From Pyronema omphalodes (Eukaryota > Ascomycota > Pezizomycetes > Pezizales > Pyronemataceae): a DNA stretch of 64,000 bases. Location of the stretch: NCBI GenBank assembly GCA_024516155.1, contig JAJJXM010000002.1:1612001-1676000 (forward strand), read 5' to 3'. A program made the translations under genes and the position numbers. Shown here piece by piece: positions 36,329-47,980 of the stretch (the first letter of the stretch is position 1; every line of letters begins with the position of its first letter). The notes under the pieces are model-generated. The model was not told the origin of the DNA and did not search any database. It saw nothing but the letters and a program-made list of their open reading frames with translations.

Positions 36329-37464
36329 TCACATCTTCAGATCTTCGTCCCATCGTTTTTCAATCTTGCTTTGCAACTCTTCAATAATCTCAGTACCTGA
36401 GTCAATGTCTGCACCACTCACAATTGCCGGTTCCAACCCCCTCCCAACATCATTCAAAGCAAATATCAATCTATCTGAGATATCAGTGATTTTCGTCCTC
36501 TTGTTTCCCAGCGGCTCTTCACAATCCACCTCATACTCCGAGTCCATCTCTGACATATTTTCTCCCTCCTCATGTTCTTCAGTCTTTTTGTTTTCCCTGT
36601 GACTAACTGGCTGGAACAAGGAAGCTCTTTGCTGAGATGGTTCCTGGGCTTCCTTTTCTTTCCCATCCGCAGTCGTTTTCAAATCCTCCCTTACCTGTTC
36701 TTTCTCATCCATTGCCACTAAAACATCCAGGGCCTGAAGCAACTCCGTGTCTTTTTGCACCGCCCCGGATTCCTTAGTCTGTCATTCAAGAACAATGCGG
36801 CGACTAGCGTGCATATCATCCACTGTGCTTTGTGGGTCTCTGAGCCACAGACCACACTCTTTTCCCAACAACAGCGACATTTTCTGCAAGAACAGTTTTT
36901 TGTTCCCATACACATTTTCCGCATTGAACTCAATACGAAATTTGATGAAATTCAGCCGGTCATCATCATTGATGAGGGTTACTTTGGGAATAGGAAGTTG
37001 TGCAACCAGCACAGGATTCATGGTAGGTGCGCAGAGTGTAGCTGCGTTTGTAGTAGCTGCGGTTTGAGGCACTGGGGCGGAGACTGTCATTGTAGGTAGA
37101 CTCGGGATTGCGCAACAGGGCAAGGAGCTGGAAGTATAGATGTCACCGGGGCGGGCATTGGGAGCTGCATGTGTATCTGGGGTAGCTGGACAGGTAGTGG
37201 TGGAGGCCAGCCTGATTTCGAAGTTGCATAGCCGCTGCTGAATGTGTAGGGTCGAATCAGATGAGGAGGAACTCGCAGCATCACAGTTGAGAGGATGGTG
37301 GTATGCGGTTCAAAATCAGCACCCTGGGCAGTGCCTGCTCGTCGTGGAACATTTCTGTTGTCCTTCATGATCTGGGTGAGCATGGCGTCACTGCAGCCAT
37401 GATTCTCCCCGCCAAAATCTCGCTTCTCTGCACCCCATGCCCAACCACACTTCACTGGCTTCAC
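36329..37464 (-). pseudogene. Unrecognised protein gene, broken by one stop and one frameshift
   Basis: A minus-strand frame runs from 37123 to 36329 (about 265 codons) with a single in-frame TGA at 36780-36782. Further upstream coding lies in another frame at 37087-37464. The N-terminal part has Trp/Gly-rich VKCGWAWGAEKRDFGG, then a Pro/Ala-rich linker. A compact middle follows (INDDDRLNFIKFRIEFNAE) and an acidic, coiled-coil-like C-terminus (EIIEELQSKIEKRWDEDLKM). It is convergent with the Harbinger transposase, where a second, DNA-binding Harbinger protein would be expected, but I see no Myb/SANT signature. I do not recognise the family; the composition argues that it once coded. Confidence 0.4.
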
Positions 37465-38040
37465 TCCTGAAAATTGTGAAATGTTTTACGGCCATGTGGG
37501 AGCTCCTCAGTTTTGCGTAGAAGACTTTTCAGGCGGTGCTAGTGGCCGCTAAGTATGAATAGTAGAGACCAGAGATGATAGCCTTCAGATGATAGCGCAT
37601 TGCCGAATCCCTCTCTTTGTTTATTTACAATTCAAATACTGTCAGGCTTTCTGTTTTCCTCACCGTTCTGGTCCGCATTCTTGGTACTCTTCGTACCATG
37701 ACATTGCTGGTCATATTGTTGACATCTAACCATGGATATCTCTAGCTTGATGCTCGACACAGCGTAGGCGTTTCTCATGTTGAAGCTATTGAAAGGTTAC
37801 CTACCGTGAACACAAGAGTGAATAATTGAGAAGAGCCCTGACGTTGTCCATAAGCTATCTCTCTGTCGTTTACCGTTACAACCATGAGGTCAACCTTGCA
37901 ACCATTACCAGGCTTGTTCAGGCCAGCACTGACTTTGCGCGCCCAGTTTAGAGGACAGTTGATCAACTCTGCACGGCCACAAAAGCATAAGCAGCAGCTC
38001 ACCAAGTTCCGACAGAAGGACTCAATCATGGCATTCACGC
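37465..38040. other. No recognised feature
   Basis: Between the broken minus-strand gene and the gypsy gag remnant I see no coding sequence I can support and no LTR. The 5' end of the gypsy remnant should be in or near this stretch but is not recognisable. Confidence 0.4.
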
Positions 38041-38103
38041 AACGAATTCTGTTCTAGATGCCTCCGCCCTGCGGCAATTGCAAATCAAGGAAGAAATTGA
38101 GCA

Positions 38104-38705
38104 ATGGGCATTTGAGGAGAATACACAGGACACCATCAGGCTGGAGGATGTGACGAGCAACGATATAGGCAGATAGCAGCCTTTGCTAGGGCTGAAGAGA
38201 TGCATCAGAAACACCTGCTGAATGAGCAGGAACAGCGGCAGGAAGGAGCATCGGAATTGGTCAACAAGGTTATCCACCTTGTTGTGTCGAAGATTCAAAA
38301 GAAGCAGAATTTTTATGCTAAGGGTCTCACTGACGATATGCAATGAGAAATGACTTCTGCACCTCCCTCACTTGACAGAGCACCAGTATTCACCTTCCCT
38401 CGATGAGTGGATGGCTCCCTTGGCCATGGCGGCAGAAACAGTGGTCGGGGAAGCAAACCACCTGGGGGTGGACTTCCACCACCTCCACCACCACCATCGG
38501 ATCCTTGTGGCGATGAGGACTAAGATGATGAATACATCAGGAAAGCATAGGAGAGGAAGCACCGGTAGAGCCAGGAGACGGCTCAACAGAGGAGGTCTGA
38601 AGCACAGAATGCAACAGAGGCATTCTTGGAATGACTTGTCACAATATTCCAGCAGTTTAGGGTTGACGAACAAAGGAGACACAAAATTTCTCGAATAAAA
38701 ACCAC
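38104..38705 (+). repeat. 602-bp tandem duplication, unit 1
   Basis: Positions 38104-38705 and 38706-39307 align without gaps at an offset of exactly 602 bases, with only a handful of differences (for example CTGAATGAGC versus CTGAATTAGC and GACGATATG versus GAGGAAATG). The unit covers the N-terminal half of the gag remnant. Confidence 0.93.
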
Positions 38706-39307
38706 ATGGGCATTTGAGGAGAATACACAGGACACCATCAGGCTGGAGGATGTGACGAGCAACGATATAGGCAGATAGCAGCCCTTGCTAGGGCTGAAGA
38801 GATGCATCAGAAACACCTGCTGAATTAGCAGGAACAGCGGCAGGAAGGAGCATCGGAATTGGTCAACAAGGTTATCCACCTTGTTGTGTCGAAGATTCAA
38901 AAGAAGCAGAATTTTTATGCTAAGGGTCTCACTGAGGAAATGCAATGAGAAATGACTTCTGCACCTCCCTCACTTGACAGAGCACCAGTATTCACCTTCC
39001 CTCGATGAGTGGATGGCTCCCTTGGCCATGGCGGCAGAAACAGTGGTCGGGGAAGCAAACCACCTGGGGGTGGACTTCCACCACCTCCACCACCACCATC
39101 GGATCCTTGTGGCGATGAGGACTAAGATGATGAATACATCAGGAAAGCATAGGAGAGGAAGCACCGGTAGAGCCAGGAGACGGCTCAACAGAGGAGGTCT
39201 GAAGCACAGAATGCAACAGAGGCATTCTTGGAATGACTTGTCACAATATTCCAGCAGTTTAGGGTTGACGAACAAAGGAGACACAAAATTTCTCGAATAA
39301 AAACCAC
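38706..39307 (+). repeat. 602-bp tandem duplication, unit 2
   Basis: Second unit, adjoining the first. At the junctions only a few bases (ACCACA at the outgoing ends, AT at the incoming ends) are shared, so the duplication probably did not arise from long flanking repeats. Confidence 0.93.
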
Positions 39308-40789
39308 ACAATATTTTACTGGAAAAGACAAGATGTTGTTTCGGGCTTGGTGGATGTTGGTGCAGGATTATATTGCGACATATGCCAGGGCCTTTCCAGA
39401 TGAGGACGATCAGGTTGGATGGGTTGGCAGCGTACGTGGGCACAAGACATTAAGTTGGCACAAGGAAAGGGGGAAGTCAATTCAAGGATGACGATTAATG
39501 GATATTCGGGCAGCTTTCTCAGACTCTATTCAAACTGGGTTTGAGGATAAGTGGGAGGCCCAGAAGAACGTTAAAAGGATTACAGAACTCCAGTATGATG
39601 GAGATATTGATGATTAAATTACCACGTTAAAGGACCCCAAAATGCATGTTGGAGCAATTGGTCCGATGTATAGGAATGTGAGTTGGGAACCTGTGATACC
39701 TGCCATCAAGAAAATGGTATACCAAAGTTTCAGGGCGATCCCAACTGATGATGAGGTGATGATTGATGCAATTAAGGAAGGTTCTCATGTTGTTGAAGAT
39801 TTAACTGAGGAATTAAACGGTCACAAAAAGAAGACCTTGGAAGTACAGGCGGACCATCATAAGGACAAAGGAAAAGTAAGGAAACTGTGCACCAGAAGGA
39901 GGTACAGCACAAAGATGAATTTAAGGATGAAAAGGAGAAGAAAGGCCCCAGTGGAAAGAAGCACAGGAAATCTATTTTTGCATCAGGAAGGGAGGCTCTG
40001 CACAATGTTCCCCAGAGCGAAATGGATAAAGATGAAAAAGGAAAGGCTGACTGTTGCGGATGCAGAAAATCAGGAGACAAGCTTTCTGATTGTTATGCGA
40101 AGAAGAGAGTTGGAGGAACAGAGCTCTCAGGCAAAGGTAACGTTGCTTTCCCAAGCAAGAGGCAGAGAGATGACGATTATGAGGGAAATAAAGGGCAGGA
40201 GAAGCCATGAATATAAAGCAGAGCAAGGCTGCTGCGGTATGGCATGTCAATGACGATGAAGTAATGAAGGATGCTCAACCCAAGGTCTGGGAGATTGAGC
40301 AAAGGATGTTGAGCCGTATTTTTAAGATCTTCTAGGTTCGCCTCACCTGAGGGGGAGGATGGTATATCTGATGCAGAAAATATTGTTTGTTCTGGGGCAA
40401 AAAGGAAACCAATGGACAGCTTGGGCTGGATCAACACAAAGAATCAACGACCCGACAGCGGAACCTTTTCCAAGGGAACAAAGATGGAAGCCTTGGTTGA
40501 ACCCCATCATGGGAGGCAGCCCGTAATCAACCTGGTTTTGAGTTGGCAAAAGAACAAATTCCGGACAGTGCAAGTCCTCCTTGATCCAGGCTCTACCACC
40601 GCATGACTGGACAAAGCTTCTGTCCATACATAGAAGATCCGGACTGTGAAGAGCGTCAAGCCTCGTCACATCCGCATCTTCAATAATGACGTAGCAGCGG
40701 GAACTTGAGAATGTTTTACGAGGACATAGAAAACTGGGCACCGTAAATGTCTACAATGCTGCCACAGCATCTGAGAGTGTAGGACCGGA

Positions 40790-41620
40790 GTGCAATATTG
40801 ACAGGACACAGGTTACCACTCCAGACACTCTGTTAGCGGGTGATTTCAACACCCACAGCAACAGGTGCAATTGACGTTGTGTACAACCCCCCCACTACCT
40901 GTCCTCGGAAAACTTATGGATCACCATGACCTGTGGTACATTCGAGGCCGAGGGGGAAGGCACACCCAAAGAGCACAGCACAGCCACAGTGTTATCGACT
41001 TGGTCCTTGCCACCATGGAACCTTCTCCCCATGTGTTCGCCCGCACACTTCGGGACGCGGATCATGCGACTACCTCTAACCATGAAGCCTTCATTACGGA
41101 CATCACATAGGTGACGGTGCCGGCGGATCATGACTCGCCCAAGAGAGGGTAGGTGGTGAGAGGATGGCTCCAGGACGAGGAGAAAGTGAAGGGAGCGGTG
41201 TCAGATTCCCGCACTCATAGCAAACACAGATAGCTTCTCTCCTGTCGTTGCTCTGTCGAAGAGGTGGAAAGAAAAGTGCTATGTCTGAGGGAGACACTCA
41301 GGATGTTGCTGAGCTCGCGTACACAAAAGATATGCAGCACTGCTGGATCGCAAAGCTGGTGGGGCACCCAGATCAAGTCCGTGCGGCAATCATGAGGTCG
41401 TACTCGACGAGTATGAATAGGAGGACGAGCAAATCCCGCGGAGCACAAGGAACCACAAATGGTGCACCTCAGGATACAGAGGAAAAGAGGCAGAAGCTGT
41501 TCGGGATTCTTTTTGAAATCTGCGGATGGGAACGCTGTATAGAGGGTACTGCGGACAACACAACCTCGAGCGTTATTGATGGTGGGGACCATAGAAGACA
41601 AAAGCGGTAATCGTGCGGAG
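40790..41620 (+). pseudogene. LINE endonuclease fragment
   Basis: LLAGDFNTHSNR (about 40830-40870) is the GDFN motif of an APE-type endonuclease. A frame at 40865-41110 reads on with SHSVIDLVLATM and HATTSNHEAFITDI, which corresponds to the usual DLV...GSDHEAI end of the domain, with SNH in place of SDH. The downstream 41248-41610 frame is rich in charged residues, like LINE linkers between endonuclease and RT. It abuts the truncated gypsy gag, so the junction near 40745-40790 is an insertion or deletion breakpoint. Confidence 0.7.
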
Positions 41621-41758
41621 ACGGAGGTGGACAAGCGCCGTATCTGGGCTGATGCCTATTTCAAACCTTTCAATAAGTATGACGGGGGATGGCATTGGTC
41701 AGGCCTTGCTGTGGACGCCCAGAATCTGCAAAGCAACTTGAATGCTCCAGGGCGTGAC

Positions 41759-41973
41759 AATTCGGGGCTGCCGAACAATAATCCGCGATAAAATCTTGCG
41801 ATTTTGGCGTGTTTGTTGAAAAGGCAGGGGGGGGGTCGCTCTTTGCTGGGTGGTGTGTGGTGAGTGGGGACCTGGGATCACCCCCAGGTTCTTAACATTG
41901 TATTTAATTTGTAGATTCCGCCATAACCTTACAGTTGGATGCGTGTATGAATAAATAAATAAATAAATAAATA
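41759..41973 (+). mobile_element. Short LINE insertion with inverted 5' segment joined to a 3' tail
   Basis: Bases 41759-41860 match 57705-57800 in the same plus-strand orientation, which is the 5' leader of the minus-strand LINE. Bases about 41873-41973 instead match the reverse complement of 51072-51180, the 3' end of that LINE with its AATA-repeat tail. So a 5' leader in minus orientation is fused to a 3' end in plus orientation. GACAA occurs at both edges (about 41757 and 41982), possibly a short target duplication. Confidence 0.75.
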
Positions 41974-42001
41974 ACAAGCGACAACTACACGATCGCTGTA
42001 T

Positions 42002-42213
42002 ATGTGGCGCCGCGACATGATCCAGTTCATCATTGAAGAATTTGGAGCATGTGATGAAGCGCGCCTTGACAGAGCATTGCAAATGAACCACTCACGGATC
42101 AGTGCCCTCACCTTGTTCGGTGTGAACCAAGACAACAAAGAGACTCACCGCCGCTTCGACACAGTCGAAGAGAAGATGTACGACATAAGCAACCACATCA
42201 ACGACAGGCTTGA
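42002..42213 (+). pseudogene. Fragment of an unrecognised coiled-coil protein, truncated by the gypsy LTR
   Basis: A frame starting RDMIQFIIEEFGACDEARLD and ending SNHINDRLD meets the LTR start at 42214. The part ALTLFGVNQDNKETHRRFDT resembles SLLGIQQIHQDRQRRFNT in the minus-strand frame at 49496-50134, so both are members of one family. I do not know it; a retroelement gag-like or ORF1-like role is possible. Confidence 0.5.
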
Positions 42214-42951
42214 TGTCACAACGCTTCCGTGACATGCTCCTGGCCTCCGCCGTCACCACCGCAGGGCTATGGGTTGTTGCCATCACCCTGGCAACCTGCT
42301 ACGCTATCATGAAGTGATAAGGATAGGGTTAGGGCAAGGGGCTGGGCCCCTTGCCGGGGATTTTCATATGTTAGGAGTTATTTATTATTTGAATTTATTT
42401 TAGGTATCACGGCGGCTAGGAAAAACGTTGGAATCTTTTACTTATCTCTTATGTAGTTGGAATCACGGCGGTTAGCCAGGAAGTTATCTCTTTTGGTATG
42501 TACTCTTTCTTTATTATTATTTGGAATTACGGTGGTTAGCAAGGTAGTTATCTTTTGGTACGTATTGTTCCCTTGTTTTCTTATTTGGAATTACGGCGGT
42601 TGGCAATGGTGGGGGATGTTGGTCATGTATGTAGTTATCACGGCGGTTAGCATTGAGAGAATTCTCCGCAGGCGGAGCATGCTGAGTCACGAATCAGGAA
42701 GGAGCAAGTATAGGAGGAGGAAATTTGTATGTAATTTATTTCTTCACGCAATCAAGTTTCTATTTACTACAATCCTATCCACAAAAGGTTCCCTTGTGAT
42801 ATCCCCATCTCTCCGAAACTCACCTGTGATTTCCCAGCCAAACCCTTGCCCATTCCCAACTTACCAGCCTTACCTAACCCGTCGCCGCCCTCCTCGCTGC
42901 CAAAACCTCCGCGCTGCCTGTCGTCAGTAACCGTGGATACGGATTCTGATA
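42214..42951 (+). repeat. 5' LTR of the gypsy element
   Basis: Begins TGTCACAACGCTTCC and matches 48698-49495. Arms TGTCAC/GTGACA sit at its very start (42214-42234), and a 10-bp-arm hairpin GGCAAGGGGC/GCCCCTTGCC at 42333-42355. Five copies of an ATYACGGCGGTTAG-type word occur between 42405 and 42650. Confidence 0.9.
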
Positions 42952-42986
42952 TTTGATTGCGTCCTGTGTACGACACCCGACGCGGA

Positions 42987-43036
42987 ACGAAGACCCAGAA
43001 AACCCAGAAGACCCAGAAAACCCAGAAAACCCAGAA
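42987..43036. repeat. 9-bp tandem repeat (GACCCAGAA/AACCCAGAA) after the 5' LTR
   Basis: About five units alternate GACCCAGAA and AACCCAGAA between the 5' LTR and the gag ATG at 43050. In one frame this is an Asp/Asn-Pro-Glu repeat. Confidence 0.8.
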
Positions 43037-43049
43037 GTAGGCGCACACA

Positions 43050-44086
43050 GTGGCGTCCTTTCAGCTGAAAGAGCTCGGAGAACATATCGAACAAGAACCG
43101 ACCGGATCGGCAAGCCCAGTGACCCCCGAACAACCATCCAGACCCCAGACCCCCGGATCCCCCGAACAGCCCCATACCTCTACCGACGACCCTGCGGAAA
43201 TGGCGACCCCGGCAGGATTGGGACTTGTCACTCCGGTCACGATGACCCAGGAACAGTGGAACCAGATCCTCATCCAACTCCATCGCCTCACGACAAACAG
43301 TAACCCCAAGGTGGAAAACCCGGAGCTGTACTACGGGGAAAGAACCAAGCTGAGGGCATTCCTGACGCAATGCGAACTGAAGTTCAATTGTGAAGGGAAT
43401 AGGTTCGACACCGAACAAAAAAAGGTAAACTATGCGAGCTCCCGCTGTAGAGGTAACGCTTCAAGGATGGGAACAGCGTGTACACGACCTGGGAGCCCTT
43501 CAAGACCGCTGTTAGTAGAGCTTTCGGGGAAGGCGACTCAAAAGAAGTAGCAAGAAGAAAGTTCAAGATGATCAGGCAGGACGCGCGATCCGCCGCTGCA
43601 TACTGGGCCGAATTTGAAACAATCAAATCCGACTTAAGATATAACGACGAAACCTACATCGATCAATTCAGTGATGGACTAAATACAGACGTCCAATGAC
43701 ACTTAGCACTCCTTGATGAACGACCAACGGACCTCACGGAATTCGCCAACAAGGCCATAGCGTTGGACAACCGACTATTCAATTTCCGAACCCTGAGGAC
43801 CCGATATGAACCTCAATTCTATCACCACCCCCACCTTAAGGGGCAGGGACACGACTCGCGACTCTCCGACCCCGAACCAATGGAATTAGATTCCACTCGT
43901 CGACTGAAACCAAGGGATAGGATGGAGGAGTATAGGCGGAAGCGGAATAACGAATGTTTTAACTGTGGGAAGGTGGGACACTACGCTGCGAAGTTCCCAA
44001 GTAAGAAATTATTCAGAGCGGCGGAAACTACATTGGTAGAAGAGGGACTCGGTGAGACGTCGGGAAAAGAGAGTCCCCAGGAATAA
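43050..44086 (+). pseudogene. Gypsy gag
   Basis: Starts MASFQLKELGEHIEQE. A Pro/Thr-rich N-terminus precedes the gag core (YYGERTKLRAFLTQCELKFN). A frameshift lies between about 43430 and 43480, after which YTTWEPFKTAVSRAFGEGD continues in another frame. An in-frame TGA is at 43697-43699. The zinc knuckle CFNCGKVGHYAAKF has Phe in place of its last Cys. Gag ends TAA at 44084-44086 and overlaps the pol frame, which opens at 44056. The heptamer GGGAAAA (44062-44068), in phase G-GGA-AAA, lies in this overlap. Confidence 0.85.
44062..44068 (+). promoter_or_regulatory. Candidate -1 ribosomal frameshift site GGGAAAA
   Basis: In the gag frame the heptamer is split G GGA AAA, the canonical X-XXY-YYZ pattern for a -1 slip. 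Pol is in the -1 frame relative to gag and open from 44056, and gag stops 16 bases after the heptamer. No downstream pseudoknot was worked out. Confidence 0.6.
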
Positions 44087-44874
44087 AAGGAAAAGGTGGA
44101 TTCCTGGGGCAACTGTCGCCCACCAGTTCAACCACGGCAGGACCGGCGGATAGAATATCGAGTGTAGGACCATACGGAAGAAACGAAAAGATTATCCTGC
44201 GAGTAAAATTAATCGGACGAAATAAGAAAGAATACCACACAACGGCCATGAGCGACTGCGGGGCCACGGAGAATTTTATAGATCGTAAATACGTGAGACA
44301 GCAGGGATTGCCCTGCGCGAAAACATTAACCCCACGAAAGGTTCCCGCTGTAGACAGACGGGAATTGGATGGGGGCCCAGTAACCCACGATGCCATGGTG
44401 ACCATGGTGATCAACGACCATAGGGAAGAGATTAGGCTCCACTGTATTACCATTGGCAACGCACCCATTATGCTGGGACTGCCTTGGTTGCGGAAACACA
44501 ACCCCAGCATCGACTGGAAGGAGGGAAGGATTGTCTTCAATTCCGAAAAATGCGGAAAGAACTGCCTTCCTACCTCACCCCATGCCACGACCGTGTCGGA
44601 ACGAGGGGCGGAAAAAGAATATAATCGACGAATACATGAGGAAGCGGAGCACGCCTATGGTTTGGAAGGGCCGGAAGAGATGCTCCAGACGGATGAGGAA
44701 GATGAGCTTCGCATCCAAGAGATTTGGGGAGAAAGTATAGGACAGGATGAAGAAGGAGAAGAAGTGGAAGAGTCGGAGAACGAGGATATGGAAAGCGTAC
44801 AGGGATCTAGGCGCGCGGAATCCACCGAGGGTGATCCCGACTCGCCTCAGTGCGCTTCGCGGCAACCCCCGCAA

Positions 44875-45000
44875 GCGCCAGCCAACCAGAAGGAACCAGG
44901 GAACTGGGAACCCGCTCCCGCCAAATCAATCGCTACTGCGCCAGCCAACCAGAAAGAACCGGGGAACTGGGAAACCGCTCCCGCCAAATCAATTGCCACT
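44875..45000 (+). repeat. 63-bp in-frame tandem duplication in the pol linker
   Basis: Two adjoining 63-bp units encode APANQKEPGNWE-P/T-APAKSIAT twice, differing at a few positions. The repeat preserves the frame. Confidence 0.9.
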
Positions 45001-47956
45001 TCCGGGGAATTGGAACTCGCGAGTACAATAATCCGAGCGGGGAAGAACAGCCATGTTTCCCTGGAAGGAATAATACCAGCAGAATATACAGATTACCTCT
45101 CCGTATTCAGGGAAAAAGAGGCGGTAGGGTTGCCTCCGCACCGACATCATGACCACCGAATCCCCTTGACGGAAGCAAAGATTGCGCCGTTCGAACCCCT
45201 GCGAGCCCTCGATGAGGAACGCCTGCGAGTATTGAGGGATTACTTGGAACAGAATGAAAGGAGGGGTTGGGTCCGACGGTCGACGTCTCCAGCGGGAGCC
45301 CCAATCCATTTCGTTAAGAAAAAGGATGGTACCTTACGGTTATGCGTCGACTACCGACGACTCAACGAAATCACAATCAAAGATCGCACCCCACTCCCGC
45401 TGATCGGGGAAGCGTTGGATAGACTTTCCAACGCCAGGATCTATACCAAGTTGGATGTGCGGGATGCATACCATAACCTCCGAATAGCCGCAGGAGATGA
45501 ATGGAAAACTGCGTTCTGTACCAAGTACGGTCTATACGAGTATTTGGTGATGCCGTTTGGCTTGACAAATGCTCCAGCTTCGTTTCAACGGTGGATGAAC
45601 GAAGTCTTAAGTGATTACCTCGACATCTTTTGCATCGCCTATCTCGACGACATATTGATTTACTCGGATAACATGGAGGAGCATCGGAAGCACGTCCGCA
45701 TGGTCCTGGAGAGGTTACGGGACGTAGGACTCACCCTGAAACCCTCGAAATGTGAATTCCACACGAAAAAGACGGAATACCTGGGATACATCATCCCCCC
45801 CACAGGGTTGCAGATGGACCCCGGGAAAATTAGGGCGGTTAAGGAATGGAGGGAACCGGTAAATGTGAAGGGAGTCCAAAGTTTCCTGGGGTTCGCCAAT
45901 TTCTACCGTCGATTCATCCGGGATTTCAGCAAGATCACCACGCCATTGACACGATTGACGAAAAAACAGGTACCCTGGGAATGGAACGATGAGACACAAC
46001 GTGCCTTTGAGGAACTCAAAACGGCAATGATATCCCAACCGATCCTGCAACATTTCGACCCGGATCGGCCACTCACCCTGGAAACAGACGCCTCAGACTA
46101 TGCCATTGGGGCAGTCTGCTCACAACCCGACGACGCCAACGTACTGCACCCCCTTGCCTATTTTTCAAGAAAATTAAAAGAAGCGGAGCTCAATTATGAC
46201 ATCCACGATAAGGAGCTCCTGGCAATAGTGGAAGCATTAGACAAATGGTCGACATACTGCAAATCGACAAAACACAGTATCTGGATACTGTCAGACCATA
46301 AAAACCTAGAGTATTGGCAAACGAAGAGGGACCTCAACCTCCGACAGGCCCGATGGGCGGAACAACTGGCTAACTATGACTTCACGATCACGTATTGACC
46401 GGGGAAGTTGGCAGGAAACCTCGACATATTGTCCCGAGAGTCAGGAGACTCTGCCTGGGAAGGGGAGATGAAGCACCGGCAGAATCGAAGCCGAGTCGTC
46501 CTCCCCCAGGAAGTCTTTCATGTGAACGGGACACAATTGATAAGACTCACCCCGGACACCCCCCTCATCACCAAAATTCGGAAGAAGACGGAGACCGATA
46601 CAGAACTTCAGGAGGTAATCCGCAAACTTCAGGAAGGGATAACCCGAGACAATAGGGACCCCTTGGGGTGATGCGAGGAAAAAGATGGGTTACTCCTATA
46701 CGAGGGATTGATATGGGTCCCTGATGACGACGACCTGAGGTTGCAAATTCTACGACAACGTCACGACTCCCAAGCCGCGGGGCATCCGGGAAGGGCAAGG
46801 ACCTTGGAGTTGGTCAGCCGAAATTTTTATTGGCCACAACAACGACAGTATGTGACTCGATATGTCGACTACTGTGATACCTGTAAACGTATCAAGCCCA
46901 TTAAGCACGCCCCCTTCGGTCTCTTACGACCGTTACAGATTCCAGAAAGACCATGGGAATCCATCTCCATGGATTTTATCACGGGTCTTCCGGAAGATGG
47001 GGGAATGAATGCGATATGGGTGATTGTGGACCGCTTGACGAAGGTGGCGCACTTCGTAGCATGTAAAGACACTATGGGGCCCAGGGCACTTGCGGACGGG
47101 TTTCTCACACATGTGGTACGGGCCCACGGACGACCCAGCAGCATCATCTCGGACCGGGGGTCCCTATTCACCTCTCAGTTCTGGAAGAGGGTTATGGAGG
47201 CTATGGGGACCTCGAGGAACCTGAGTACCGCGTTTCATCCAGAGGCCGACAGACAGACAGTGAGGGTCAATGCGATCCCCGAGCAATACCTCAGGGCGTA
47301 TTGTAACTACCAACAGAACAATTGGAACCAACTCCTTCCTATGGCGGAGTTCTGCTACAACAACTCCCCCTCAGGAACGACCAAGGTGTCCCCCTTCTTC
47401 GCAAATTACGGATATCATCCCCGTTTTACCCAACCGCTGCGTGAAGTTGCGGAAGGAAACCCCGAGGTCTCAAAATATGTTGGCGCCCTCAACCGACTTC
47501 ACGAGGATCAGAGGGCAGAGGTCCACTATGCCCAGACTGCTCATGCAGAACAGGCGAACCGGCATCGACACCCGGATCCGGTCCTTCGAGTGGGAGATCG
47601 GGTCTGGCTGAAGAGGAAGAATGTGAAAACCACCCGACCCTCCAACAAGCTCAATTACAAGCTATTGGGCCCCTACACCATCTTGTCTAAGGTAGGGTCG
47701 TGAGCTTATAAGCTGGACCTCCCCCCAAACGGAAAGATCCATCCAGTATTTCACATCTCCCTGCTAGAACCGTCTCAACCTACTTCGACCACCATCCCAG
47801 GCCATATTCAGCCCCCTCCGCTACCGATTATCCTCGACGACGAGGAAGAGTGGGAAGTTGAGGAGATAGTGGACGCTCGACGCCACCGGGGACAGATCCA
47901 ATATCGAGTCAAGTGGACTGGTTTCGCGCAAGCAATTGCGGCACGCATGAAAAAAT

Positions 47957-47980
47957 CATGTAGCTGCGGGCAGCTACATG
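47957..47980. repeat. Perfect inverted repeat, 11-bp arms, 2-base spacer
   Basis: Arms CATGTAGCTGC (47957-47967) and GCAGCTACATG (47970-47980) surround GG. It lies just after the conserved start of the chromodomain, where the family alignment is lost. Confidence 0.9.

Larger units (their letters stand above)
38040..40745 (+). pseudogene. Ty3/gypsy gag-protease remnant, same family as the element at 60-64 kb
   Basis: Plus-strand pieces follow a gag-pol order. They include ASALRQLQIKEEIEQWAFEE (38060-38120), a Gly/Pro-rich stretch, and the gag core (GKDKMLFRAWWMLVQDYIAT near 39325; MVYQSFRAIPTDDEVMIDAI near 39715). A knuckle remnant near 40045-40100 is followed by DCYAKKRVGGTELSGKG. The protease start is VINLVLSWQKNKFRTVQVLL, then DPGST. 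The DCYAKK-VGGTEL and NLVLSWQKN blocks match DCYAKKTVGGTEL and NMVLNWSKN in the 60-64 kb element closely. Here the protease DTG has become DPG and stops are frequent. Gag contains a 602-bp tandem duplication. Everything after the protease start is missing. Confidence 0.8.

Noticed and set aside
42987..43036. Collagen-like or antifreeze-like coding repeat
   Set aside because: The 9-bp repeat lies between the LTR and the gag start codon; translation is not supported.
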